From: Diphasiastrum complanatum
Lineage: Eukaryota; Streptophyta; Lycopodiopsida; Lycopodiales; Lycopodiaceae
Assembly: GCA_029204225.1 (NCBI GenBank)
Contig: CM055113.1
Span: 19,067,746-19,131,745, forward strand
Length of the DNA stretch: 64,000 nucleotides
Reading direction: 5' to 3'
This document shows positions 44,626 to 56,766 of the stretch, piece after piece. The notes under the pieces are model-generated. The model saw only the letters and a list, made by a program, of their open reading frames with translations. It was not told the DNA's origin and did no database searches. The translations under genes were made by a program, and so were the position numbers. The stretch's first letter is position 1. Each line of letters begins with the position of its first letter.

Positions 44626-47600
44626 AGTAGAATCTCAGGAGGAGAGTTCTAGTTGATGATCAACAATGGTTGTCGATAGCTCATGCAATTCTCCAACTAA
44701 GATCTCCAAAAACATAGAACTCCCCTACAAGAAGCTCAGGACTTTAAACTCAGAATGACAGATCCATGGTCGCCATTTATATTGATACAGCAAATTAGCA
44801 AGTTCCGAATGTAACATACCAATAGGGTTCTTAGATTAGGGTTTTTAGCCTTATTAGTTAAAAATAGTTTAGAATCAATGAAATAGGCTTGTAGAAATAA
44901 TTATGAGACCCAATAGATTGCAGGTGCTTATGTGGCCAAAAATAATTGAGTATGGACTATGTAATGTATGTCCATAACTCTCCAGCCATCTACGCGCATT
45001 TGCATGCCACTCCACAATTCGACTTACCAAGGATCATGTTTGATTGAAAGAACGAATGAAGCACATGACTTAATCAAGATCAATGTCATGCAAAGCTTGT
45101 AGATAAGAAGAGAGCGCTTAAAGCACGTAGGAGAAACAACTCGCTCTAGCAAAAAAGCAACATGACAAATACAATCCATAAAATTAAATCGATTTCTAAG
45201 TTCCAAAAGCAGAGAGTAGAGATGAAAGAAATGCAAGAAGCCAAGATGACAAGAATGGATCCGTGGGTGGCCCCTCTTGCTCCCTTGCCCCAAGAACTCC
45301 CCATGGCTCCCTCTCCATGCAAATAAAATCCTTGGGATATATATCTGCATGGTAGGCTGGTACATCTTGATTGGGAGGTTGCACTCTTGCATCGATTTCT
45401 TGGTCTAGCATTTCATCATCAAAATCATTTGCATTGTTTTTTGGCTCCACACTGTCTGGTCCAAAATCTCCTGATCATGGACGTCCACCTCAGCTCTAAG
45501 CTCCATAGCCAAATCCTCCTACAGCTCATCCAATACCAACTACCTTGTCATCCGCAGGCTGCATGTGGGATGGAGGACACTATGCGGTATCTGTCTCGGG
45601 GAGCATGCAGTCGTCTGGTGACACCTCAATAGGATCCATAATCTTCTCAAAATGCCTGACAAGTTTGGAGTTGGTGTTGCAGAACACCAACCGCTCGCAC
45701 TACTGCACAAACAATCTGCTTTCTCGTGTGAATAAGCACCCAGTTCCGCTCACAGATCGATGCTAAACAGTCCTACAAGAGAGCTTTGATGGCGACTCTC
45801 TTGAGAGGTGTGAGCCCTCCAACATATGCGACCATGACACAAGCTTGAGCATGGTGTATTGCACCAGGCATACCTGTGCACATCTTGAAGGTATTGCGCT
45901 TGTGCTCTAGCCTAGTGCGGTCCATTAAGGCGGAATGTCGCTCCACATACTAGCACTGATCACTGAAATTTGTGAGTAAAAACTGTCAAAATTGTGAATT
46001 GTTTTGATGCATGTCTGCTTTTCCCCAACTTTTGTGCATTGTGCTTGTGGAGATGCATGATAGACCTATAGTCGTTTTGAGTGGTTATACGCATGAGGTT
46101 GCAGACTTCTTGCATGATATGCAAGAAACAAGTGGCAAAGGATAGTGTCCGTAGTGCTCGGCATAGAGCTAAGCACTATGCCAATCTTAAAAGATCTCCC
46201 AGAGATTTTCAAGTTGATGACTAATCTTAAAATTCCAAAAGATTCTAGGATATTATGTATAGGCAAGCATTATAAAGTGTCTACCAACCTAGTACCACAA
46301 CTCCATCAACCAACCGAGCTCCTCCACCCGGACCTCAACCACCCTCCGTGCCCTCTTTGTCACATAGATCACAAACCGTTTTTGCACCTCCACCACCTAC
46401 TATGCCCTCCTCACATAGACCTCCACCATCGACTGGGCCCTCTTCATCACATAGACCATAGCTACATTTGTCCACCCTTCTGCAACCGCACATCTAGAAG
46501 GCCCACTACGTGGCCTTTGTCACAAATTGGCAAGTTTCCACCAGGATATATAGGCCCTAGCCTCATTCGTGCATGTGATCATGCAAACTAGGTAAATCCC
46601 CAAAGCGCTTTTCATTACTATTGATACTCTACACATGCCTATAGCCGTCCTAACACATGCAGTAGCTCCACTAATGTACCTGGGCCCTCACAAGGTTATC
46701 AATTACATTTCTGGCCATAATGAGGCCTACTCAAAAATCTTGCATATTGGAGTACCGTGTATCCAAGTCTAGTATTATACCGAATCCTATATGTAGGATG
46801 TGGACGTAACAGAAGGACAATCTCCTTAGAGCAAAAATCGACTGCTTGCTCATTGACAATCATAAAAGTGGTCTACCTACCTCTATTGCAAAAATGCACC
46901 GTGGTTGGTACTTAATCAGTTAGATTAGGTACCTTAGTATTAAGGATTAGTATTGTTTTAAGTCCTATGAAGTGAAATGCAAGACCATAGCATGGGTGTC
47001 TAGTCTAGGTAGTACCCAAATTTTGGGTGCAAAATGTAGTCCTAGGGGTCGGGTACCCAATCCTAAGTTGGATGGGTCCCAGGCCATCCAACCCTAGTAT
47101 CTTACCCCAAAAATTTTCTCCCACTTTCCTTTGGCTAGGGGTTTGTTGTTAGGAGAGAGGCATACATATCTTGTCCATTATTTTGGTGTTCCATTTGCAA
47201 GTAGGGCTTGGAGGAGGTGGCACTCTCTTGGCTTCTCCATCGCGAGCTAATTGCTTGTAGAGGCTTTTGGGGAAAATTGTTTAAGGCCATGGCAACTAGC
47301 TATAGGTGTTTTTTTGGAGGATGGATCAAGAGAACAACCTTCTAGTTTGATTATAAACAACTTTTCCAGTTCGCAGTATCATTTGCATGCATTTGAGTTG
47401 TCTTGTATGTAGTCAAATTGAGTGCATTACAAGTTATGTCTAATTGACAAGGGGTTGAGAATGTACAGGTTCCAGGGACCCAAGCTGGATGTCCACACTT
47501 GGATTTCTACATTGGGTAGACACAAACGTTGCAACTGCTCTAGCGTGTATTCCTGTACATGATACCTCAACTTCACCAATCCAGGATCCTTCTAGGGCTC

Positions 47601-47857
47601 CAGCCCGTCTGCACAGCCTTGTCACAGACGGACAGATTGTTATAAAATACATCATGCTTGCCTGTGACTGATCATGCCATCAAATGCGTGCAAGTGACAA
47701 TTATCAAATAATATATTTATTAATTTCTAAAAGATGACAGTGATATAGATCACGTGGAATGCCACGTTGTATTTGAGGTAAAATACATAGGCATTTAATG
47801 TAATAATGGCAGACAATTGCTTGCAGAATAACATAGTTTGTCACCCAATTTGCCCAT
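44626..47857. other. Intron sequence, no gene recognised
   Basis: Sequence without a convincing coding family. A run at about 46320-46450 repeats CATAGACC and CACCACC/CTCCACC words (low complexity). The + strand frames 46145-46591 and 47489-47671 and the - strand frames near 45024-45450 have no recognisable motif. Confidence 0.4.
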
Positions 47858-48071
47858 TTATCTTTCCCAGCTTTCTACAAAACAAAGAATGCAGTTCTTA
47901 ACCAATTTGGGACTTATTTGTGAAGAGGAAGGATCCATCAGGTTAACAAGCCAGCTGACATGACTATTGTGCGGTACGAATTATTAATAGAAAAGCTTCA
48001 TCTGTTGACAACATAGTTCAGATAAACTGTACCAAGAATAAAGATGAAGCGAAAGCATGCTGTATTCATAC

Positions 48072-51000
48072 CATATGTCGGATCAGCATTGTCACGAACA
48101 ATGCGGCGGTCCATTTGAGGTGTAAATCCCCATCCAAGTTCCAGTAATTTCCAAAGAAAATCACTAAGGTGAATGCTTGCTATCAAGAGAAGAAGCGGTT
48201 CCTGTTCATATCCTGAGGTACTAATGGGTTCACTACCATCCAAGCATTCACACAATGTGCCTGCTATCAAAGATGCACTGTTTGTATTGCACTGCTGAAT
48301 AAGGTGCAAGAGTCCAGAATTAGCTCCTGCTCTCGACACCATCTCCCAGTCTTTCCCACTCTAAACATTCCGTCAAAATACACAAGAAGATAGGAGATAT
48401 AGTGAACTTTGTTTTCTCTTCTTTAACCTAGTGTCTGACAGATGAAAGTGATTCCCAAAAGAACTTAACATTAACATACAATTTCAGCACAACTGAAAAT
48501 TTTCATGAACAAATGTATGACAAGCCATTAGACCGTTTCCATCTAACATTGTAATTAAATGATTCAAAGCTGAAACTTTTTAATCAAGAAAGAAAATAGA
48601 GCTTGTCGACATAATAGACTTTACAAAGCCTAGCAACACAAGAAGCAACAATAAAAAGGATCCAGGGTATCTACAAGAGCTTTTGATATAAAAAATCAGC
48701 AGCATAATTGGTTGCCAGTCACTCAAAACAGTTGAATTCACACTAGTACTAATGGTTCTAACTTCTTATATCGTCCAAAAACATTGGTTAAATAGTTCAG
48801 GTAAAGCCTATAAGCATTGCAACACCAAAATAGATCTGAAATCCTCATCATAATTCTATCAATCCTTCTTCATAAACCTAAAAGGCTAGAAGCAGGATTT
48901 GCATGAACAAGGATACAAATGTTGCAACTGTGATTGTACGTAAGAGCTTGTCGCTTGTAGCAAGAATCTGCATTAATCAGAACATTCAGTATCATTAATC
49001 ATTCACTCTTTTTGAAATTTAAGTTTACTCATAAAAATTGAAGGTTCCAAGAGCCAGACCTTTACAGAGTTCAGCATTGCTAGGCTGAAACCACTGTTAG
49101 TAAACTTGGTTGGATATCTAAGAAGGCAAGATGCAGGAAAATACACCACATCTGCCTTTCCTGCCAGACCAGAAAGTGTGCTCACGGTTGGCTCTTTGCC
49201 ACACTCTGGGACTGTTTCAGAGCTACTGATACTAAAAAAAACTCCACAAAAGATACAAATGCAATACTTTCAAATCAAAGCTTTATCAAATGATCAACAG
49301 ATGAAATGTTCAAAGTACAACACCTTTTAGTCCAATGGGCTTATTATGATTAACACATATTTGAAATGTAAGAGATAAGCGGTCAACAAGCTTCTTCATT
49401 GTATCACCAGGAATACAGTCTATTGCTGCAAAAACAACACTGCAAATCAGAATAGTACCAAAAACATAAAGTGACTAATGCACTACTTTCAGCAAACACT
49501 GCATAGATTATCTAGAATTTAAGAGTTCGTGATATTTGAACTGCTTGCTTGACTGCCTATGCATGAAAATGAAACAAGGCAAGACATAATAAACAACAAT
49601 GCCAAGTAAACCTTAGGTGCAAAATTAAATAGTCAGGTTATAGACAAAAGACTACTGTTACAAATATCTGAGAAGGCCACTTGACTTCGTTGATGGTTTA
49701 TGATTTGATGTCCAAATGACATGAATGAATAAACTTTCAGAGCTACCCACAATAGAATTTTTTGTGAAAGCTTAGAACCACCATGTTTTCCATATCAATC
49801 AGGCAAGAGTCAGCATTCTTAAATTGTCCATATTTAATGATTATTTGCCTATCACTCACCGAGCTTTCCATGTTTATCTCGCATCCTTCTGTTATGAAGC
49901 CAACCTTTTTTGATAGCAAGATTGATTTCTTCTGACAAAATTTTCTGCTTCTAAAGCCAAACAATGGCACATCAAAGATGATGTGCAAGAACAGTCAGAT
50001 ATGTTCAACAGGGGAGATTTATATGCTAGAGCACTCCGTTAACTTGTAAAAAGCATTGCAATACCTTCTCTTCAATTTGTTGAAAATGTTTTTATGGCAA
50101 GACATTAAGGCCATCAAGTTGAAGATGGCTTTGATTTGCGAAGGAAATAAATCAAATGACAAACTTGTTGTACCACACTCAGTATTTTGTATCCAGATTC
50201 CAACTAAATCCATGTTAGTCCTCAAGCATCCTCTTCTTTCAAAAACAGAAAAACTTGCTTGATGCGTATTCTTTGTGCTATTTGAGGTGAGATCATTGTC
50301 TCTCAAATACTAGCAGCCAAGAGGACCCTCAATCACGTGAAAGAGCTAATCACAAAAGGAGAGGAGAAGTTAAAGAAAATTTATCTTACTCCATCGGAGT
50401 ATTTGGCAATAAATGCTTGTTTCCAAGTGTTAACTCCAAGAGGTAATGAAACACACAGTGATTGTAATCTAGAATCTTTGGAGTGATCAGGCTGCCACCA
50501 TGTTCTGTAGAGATACTTCCAAACCTGCTCCATTCATTTCAATGGCATCAAAACATTAACAAAATAGAAATAATATTGATAACAAAAAAGGAATAGATGC
50601 TTCTACGCTGAATCAAGCAGCCTGTCGCCCCAAAGTTGTGCAAAGATAGGAGACTTTCATCCAATGTAGAAAGAAATGTCAATGAGCAAGCTTTAGGTTG
50701 TGACTTAAATTTTGAAAGATACAACAATGTCGCCAAAAGGCCTAGCAGTCTACCAGTCCATTTTCTTATCATTGCTAATTGCACAGACTTCAGAATGAAG
50801 TAGAATACGACCAGATCAGAGGCCTGGTATACTTACCTTGTCTTTCAAATGAAGTTTACAAATTCATTAGGCTGAAAAATAACCAAAATAATTTGCAAAG
50901 TTTTCCCAACCTTTCTTTTCTTTGTTTAGTTCAGAGTAAACTTGACTACTCAGGAAACAAGATTTCAACAAAACAAATACTTTTTGACCCTGCCAACTAT

Positions 51001-51512
51001 GATGTTCAAAAAGAGCATAACTAGAATCATACTGCATCCGAGTAAACAGCTTCTTGCCAGTGGCGGCATACTGAAGCACAATTTATGATGTGGTACACGG
51101 ACTCAAGTTTTGTAAAACAGAGGCAGAGTGAATCAAGCGGCAGATTCGCAGCAGCAACTCGAATCTCTTCCTCACTCACAGTGATTTTGACTGCTTGGTG
51201 ACTTTGAATTTGATTCTTTCTGCTCAAAGCGATTCCAGGCCTCATCTTGGAGATGTTAGATGTAACCATTCTGGTTGTCCTTGTAGCCTCTGAAATGATA
51301 GTAGCATTGCCAGAAAGTGAACTAGTTCTCCCTATTTTCTTGGACACTGGTTGTACACATGAACTAACCAGACTTCCTTTTTCTTGCTGAAGGGTTGAGG
51401 AAGGCTTGCTTCTGTGAAAGCCACAGTATCCACTATCAAGCCACTTATTGTGTAGGAAAGAGCACATTAAGCCATGAAATGTAGGTAGCAAATCCTTGTG
51501 GCAAAACTTGAA
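48072..51512 (-). CDS. F-box-like protein, 5' exon block (exons 1-7 seen)
   Basis: Exons on the - strand: 51512-51033, 50515-50390, 49950-49860, 49425-49324, 49211-49066, 48967-48917 and 48360-48072. The first encodes an F-box-like helix bundle, LPLDSLCLCFTKLESVYHII then CASVCRHWQEAVYSDA; F-box proteins normally bind SKP1 in SCF ubiquitin ligases. Later exons give YLYRTWWQPDHSKDSRLQSL, LGVNTWKQAFIAKYSDG, LAIKKGWLHNRRMRDKHGKL, IDCIPGDTMKKLVDRLSLTF, KADVVYFPASCLLRYPTKF and, in exon 7, ANSGLLHLIQQCNTNSASLI and LWKLLELGWGFTP, which has a helical-repeat (ARM-like) look. All splices are GT-AG and in phase; the exon 1 start and exon 2 acceptor (50523 is an alternative but breaks phase) are uncertain. 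The N-terminus may lie further right. Substrate and subfamily are unknown. Confidence 0.65.
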
Positions 51513-54354
51513 CTGAAGAAACTTGCAGAAACAGCAATGATTGAAATTCAGATTTTAAGTTCTAATTCTTACCAGACCCATTTCAACAATCTATATACAA
51601 CAAGGCAACTAGCATAAGACTGTTTTTGAGTCATTGAACTAATTTTCAGCAACAAAGGTGCTGGTTTCGACTGAATTTTTTTCTGCAGCCACACAAATGG
51701 TCTGATTAAACTTTCTGCTAAAAGATTTCACGTAACATGGATCTGCAGGCACCAAGTCCCTATTAGAGATTGTATCCATTGCATGGACATTTTTTCTAGA
51801 TAGGAAATATGTTGAAGCCACTTTTCATTTTAAGTCATGACCTTGTGAATGGTGTTACTGGACTTACTGAATGTCACAGTGATAGGACAAAACTATATCA
51901 AGCACACGTAGTGGAGATAGTGGTGACAGTGGATTTTTGGCTTTCTAGAATCTTCCAGGATGCTTGCTATTGCATATAAAATAAAGGGCAGAGAAACTCA
52001 TTTCTCAGATTTGAGTTTGATGTTTTGAGCCCTTTCTTGGGAAGTTCTATCTTTTGAACGTCTTTGTTAGAAATTTGACTAAGCTATTGGCGGCCATTGT
52101 TCTTCATTATGTTTTCCTCGTTGTTTCATCAAAGCTATATCTATAAATATGTTTATAATTAGGTAATAGAACACTTTCCTGCTCGCCCTATTTACATCAT
52201 TTGTCATCCTCCTGTTTGCATCCCAACCATTGTTGCTCTGTCCATTGTTTAGTGCCTCCTTTGCTTACAATGGTTGCCTTCCTACTCTGATTCCTTCATC
52301 GCTGCCCACCTAGCCTAATGATTGTCGATGCCTAGTTGCCTTGTTATACCATTGTGATGACTCTGGCCTATACTTGCCTGTTTTCAACATCACTAGCTCC
52401 TCACTTATTGATCACTGGCCCCACATGCATTTTCCCGCATCATGTTGATTGCTTCTAGCTTGCTGGTCACTGCCCTACGTGACTAGTGAGGTCGTCCATT
52501 GGCCCCAAGGTCTCCTTTTCCATTTCCAGTTGAATGCAATGTTTTCAATAAGCTAGAATAATCTTGTATAATTTTTTGATGTGCATGGCAACTCTTTTCG
52601 GTTACACAATTGCCACAGTTCAAGTTGCACTACTTGGTAGCCATTAAGTTATTGTATTTTTGTTTCACGTCTTGAGATCGATTTCTTTAACTTCACACAT
52701 TACAATGCACGTTATGGTTGTTCTTCCCAATAAGTTCGGCTAACAAGCACCATGGCCCATAAGAGCAACTGACCAGATTTTAACCCAATTCTTTTCGTAC
52801 ATCTTCACACAGCGCATGAGAATGAAAGACCCATTTGTGACCCTACACTGCCCCTGAGAAGAAGCGGTTCAAACTATATCTCAATACATGAATTATTTTT
52901 TGTAAGAGCTATTCTTGAACCCCCCCAAGTGAGGAGAACCACAATTATGTAATCAGTTTTTTGTTTTAGAAGTAAGACAAAGTTGGAAACCCTTGTCAAG
53001 AAGTTGAATGCATGTAACTAGGTCATAACATAATCCGAGGCCCAACTTTAGAGACACACACTCACACACACAGAGTTCTTCCATTGTTGTGGATATTCCT
53101 CTTGCAAGTAGACAAAGAGAGGAGGAGCTCATGCCTCCGTCATCCCTAGTGAGGACATTGTTCTAGCTTGTCAATCACATATTTGGGAAACATTTTTCAC
53201 CCATGAAATGGGAAACGATCATTGAGAAATGGGATATCGGAAATGGGAAAATGCCACATCATTACAAAAGCAAACTAGTGCAAGGTAATTACAATAGTGC
53301 ATGTGGAAGAGAGGGAGATATTGAGGGAGAAAGTAATTTATATTGCAAGGGAGAGAAGCTACGTTGAAATGAAGTCAATAAGACTCCTAAAAATTGCTCA
53401 AAAGGTCAAATTTGTCCTTTGAACATATATTATAAGTTCAGTTATGGGGGAACATGTTTCCCCAAGTGGGAAATCGTTTCCTCAGTTGGTGAAACATTTG
53501 GTTGTGGGAAATGCATTTCCCACGAAAAAAGGGCATGTGCTTTTCAATGAATAGGTGGATTCCAGTCACAAGTACCACTGTGGTGCTGTGAGCTTGGGAT
53601 CAATGAATCAACTGCAAGATCAGACCAACCAGTCCACTTTTGCTATGGGTGATGGTAAAACCGCCTAACTATTAGGGTCACCTTCGACTAAATCCTTGGA
53701 TAAGTTAAACTTCTCTCCGTCAGGTTCATCTAAGATAAATTGGTTGAATTCTATATTGCTTTAAGACGCAACCGTTATAGATTATTTGAAAAGGGACTAG
53801 CAAAATTCACCAGAGAGACATACATATGCTTGGACAAATGGCTGCTATCCCAAAGAGTGATCTCTTGTCATACATTCAATTGTGATCAAGATTTGACTGA
53901 GCTGTGGCATAAGCATGTATCTAAAGAAAATTGACTCATGTGAAGTACATTAAAGACCTGTTGCGTGTTCTTAGATCATTGTAAAGCTGGCTTTATAAAG
54001 GCCATGCATTTGATACTGTAGCTAAATGTTCAAAACATAGAGTAGCAGAAGCGTGAAACGTAAAGCAAACCGGGACCTGGAAGTACGAGAGGGGCCGGGG
54101 GGGGTCTCAGCCAGGCTGCTCAGATCTGTCAAGAATTTGGGTGCCGGTCTTCTGGCAGAAGATGGGTTTGCTCCCGATTTAACGTTCCGTTGCTGCTGCT
54201 CTTGTCTCTTCATTGTGCTTGTCTCTTGTCTCTTCATTGTGCTTGTGCAGGATCGTTGTTTCTATCCCCCCTTGCTTGCTTACCTTCCTTGTGGTATCCT
54301 CACTCCTCAAATGGGCTCAAATGGGCGTTGTAGTTACTGAGGAAAAGAGCAACG
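51513..54354. other. Upstream region of the F-box-like gene; no other gene recognised
   Basis: A - strand frame at 51639-51821 (containing MDTISNRDLVPADPCYV) might be an upstream exon, but a splice to exon 1 was not resolved. The remainder is non-coding. The frames near 54022-54340 are Arg- or Cys-rich and overlap a short duplication of TCTCTTCATTGTGCTTG. Confidence 0.35.
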
Positions 54355-54356
54355 AG

Positions 54357-54629
54357 AGTATTGGGAGTGGTGAGTTAGAGTAGTCTATTCTCAAAAGCAA
54401 TGAAATTTGAAATGTAGCTTGCATTTGTTTATTTATCCAATGTTAATTGGTCTTTCTAAGTGTTCATGTGAGCATGTGTTGGATTCCTTGAGTATTGGGA
54501 GTTGTGAGTGAGTGAGAGTAGTCTATCGTCAAAAGCAATGAAAGTTGAAATGTAGCTTGCATTTGTTTATTCATCCAATGTCAATTGGTCTTTTTAAGTG
54601 TTCATGTGAGCATGTGTTGGATTCCTTGA
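54357..54629. repeat. Tandem duplication of ~136 bp
   Basis: Copy 1 (54357-54490) and copy 2 (54491-54629) are nearly identical: AGTATTGGGAG, AGAGTAGTCTAT, AAAAGCAATGAAA, TGAAATGTAGCTTGCATTTG, AATTGGTCTTT, GTGTTCATGTGAGCATGTGT and TGGATTCCTTGA. It lies immediately before the copia remnant. Confidence 0.92.
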
Positions 54630-54656
54630 ATACTCATCCTAAGCAGTGCCCTTCAG

Positions 54657-56280
54657 GTGGAGAACGTATTTTTTTACATGATTAGAACCAGCAGACTACC
54701 TATTAGGTATATCAATGAGTCTGCAGCCTACCTTGTTCAGGAGCCAACGACTGTCGAAGAGACACTCAGTCAGCCCGATTCCGATCTTTGGAAAGAAGCT
54801 ATGGATAAAGAGTATTCATCTCTTATCAAGAACCAGACATGGACGACTATCGAATTACCTGCTAGCAGAAATGTAGTTTATTGCAAATGGATTTTCAAAG
54901 TCAAGTACAAAGCAGACGGAAGCATCGATAGAAGAAAAGCTCGACTTGTCGCTAGAGGATTTTCTCAAGTATAAAACGTCGATAACACTGAGACCTTCAG
55001 TCAAGTAGTCAAGCATTCTTCCATTCAACTTTTATTATCGTTTGTTGCTGCAGCAGATTTGGAAATACATTAAATGGATGTACAAACAGCATATCTCAAG
55101 AGAGTTATTGAAGAAGACATTTACATGGTGCAACCCGAAGGATATATTATCGAAGGTAAATACAATCATGTGTGTAAACTTAATAAAGCGCTTTATGGCT
55201 TGAAGCAATCTGTTCGAGCATGGTTTCAAAGGATCAATACTTTCCTCATTGATCACGGCTACACACCAAGCTTCGAATGTTTACTTCAAGACAGTGCAGC
55301 AGTCTTTTATCATTATCACTCTATATGTGGATGACACATTGCTCTTCGGCAACAGTATCGATCTGATAAAAGAAGACAAGACAATGCTATCTTCTGAATT
55401 CGACATGACCGATCTTGGCGAAGCTCATTTATGTCTTGGTTTTTAATTCCACAGAGACAGAAATCAAAAATTGATCTACATTACTCAACAGAGGTACATC
55501 TACAATATGTTAATCAAATACAATCTGGTTAATTGCAAGTTAGCTCTCTCACCAATGGAACCAGGTCTCAAATTGTCAAAGGACCAGTGTCCTCAAACAA
55601 TTCAAGAGAAGGAGCAGATGCGTGAGTTTCATTATCATTCGATAATAGGATCTCTTATATACGCAATGATCTGGCCCAGGCCGAGACATAGTTTTTGCAA
55701 TCAGCTCTCTAAGTGAGTTTATGACTAACCCTAGTATAACACACTAGAAGGCTCTTATCAAAGTCATGAAATATCTTCGAGCTACTATGGACTTTTGCAT
55801 TTGTTATGGAACAGTCGAGAACGACAAACTCAATCCACTTTTGGATTTACATTCTTCCTCAACAATGGTCCTATTTCCTAAAACAGTCACTAGCAATCTT
55901 CGATAGCTCTATTTTCTACAGAATCAGAGTATATCGCAGCCTCACAAGCTACAACGGAAGTAATTTGGTTGAGAAACTTACTTTCAGATATCAGTCTGAA
56001 TCAATATGCTCCGACATTATTATTTTGTGATAATCAAAGTGTCATGGCCTTGTCAGCCAACCCTAGATTTCATTCTAGGAGTAAGCACATTAAATTTAAG
56101 TATCACTATGTCAGAAGCAAAGTTCTCGACAAAGAGGTCAGATTGCAGTACTCTCGAACGCAAGATATGACAGCAGATATTTTTACCAAAGCATTAAGCT
56201 TGGATATACACAAAAAGTTCTGTGCAAGTCTAAGTTTAAAGGTCAAGGCATTTGTCATGCCCATGACCGGTCTCGGGTAG
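54657..56280 (+). pseudogene. pol: Ty1/copia reverse transcriptase and RNase H remnant
   Basis: Reads EPTTVEETLSQPDSDLWKEA, LIKNQTWTTIELPASRNVVY, RRKARLVARGFSQV, MDVQTAYLKR, YMVQPEGYIIEGKYNHVCKL, KALYGLKQSVRAWFQRI, LYVDDTLLFGN (catalytic YVDD intact), LSPMEPGLKLSKDQCPQTIQ, and RNase H pieces such as CDNQSVMALSANPRFHSRSK and DMTADIFTKALSLDIHKKF. In-frame stops (54972, 55071, 55443) and several shifts disable it. Gag and integrase are absent. A purine-rich tract and an LTR follow. Confidence 0.9.
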
Positions 56281-56353
56281 CGTGTCCACACTAGGGACCG
56301 GTAAACCAACAACCCATAAGTTAATTGTGACTATAAGGGAATTGGGGCCCTTA

Positions 56354-56748
56354 TGTGTACATGGTCATAATTAATGGTTGTAGGCCTAAATACTTGATGG
56401 TGGATTTGTATGGGTTTATCAGTGAGTCATTGGGAAACTGGATGACATAGCCCAAATAGGCTGCAGATGTGTCCAGTGAGGTGTCACAGTGCATTTCTAG
56501 TGGTGCATGGGCCTTGGAGGGTATAAGTATACCTATTGGGCTCTCACTAGTGTATGCTTGATAGCCTGACCAGTGGCAGGATGCTGCTGCTGTGATGCCA
56601 TACTCCTCTTTGTGATTGATGCATAGCTTGGGGGCTAGATCCGTTCGATCTAGGTTTGGTTGGGTTGGTTTGTCCACCATTAGATTCCCTTATGTTTCTA
56701 GTGATTGTCATGCTTAGAATAGGATTCTTGGATTGAGGACTTTATGTT
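56354..56748 (+). mobile_element. LTR following the copia remnant
   Basis: It begins with TGTGTACATGG just after a polypurine-like tract (AAGGGAATTGGGGCCC, ending 56350), contains GTATAAGTATACC (TATA-like, 56521), and stops where a tRNA-Met primer-binding site starts. The left side is what a 3' LTR should look like and the right side what a 5' LTR should look like. It does not end in the usual CA, so exact limits are uncertain. Confidence 0.6.
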
Positions 56749-56766
56749 GGTATCAGAGCCAATTCT
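56749..56766 (+). promoter_or_regulatory. Primer-binding site (initiator tRNA-Met)
   Basis: TGGTATCAGAGCCAATTC directly follows the LTR. It shares TGGTATCAGAGCC with the chromovirus site at 41670. No gag or pol follows it in the next 2.9 kb. Confidence 0.85.

Larger units (their letters stand above)
31057..48071 (-). other. Giant intron 7 of the F-box-like gene (~17 kb)
   Basis: Starts on the - strand with GTATGAAT after 48072 and ends with ATTCTAG before 31056. It leaves a single base of a codon at the donor, and the acceptor side completes it (TAT G|AC ATC). It contains two gypsy fragments, a copia element and a nested chromovirus. If the exon blocks belong to separate genes this is instead intergenic sequence. 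Confidence 0.5.

Noticed and set aside
46145-46591. 148-codon frame rich in His, Pro and Leu
   Set aside because: Arises from repeated CACCACC and CATAGACC words; no recognisable protein family.
47858-47874. Alternative last exon after 48072 giving a short ESWER end and TAA
   Set aside because: Phase fits, but the 31056-29770 exons also fit in phase and provide more than 200 further codons of protein-like sequence; kept only as an alternative if the giant intron is wrong.
53160-53540. Recurrent GGGAAA words suggesting a repeat or regulatory cluster
   Set aside because: Irregular spacing and no consensus unit; ordinary low-complexity sequence.
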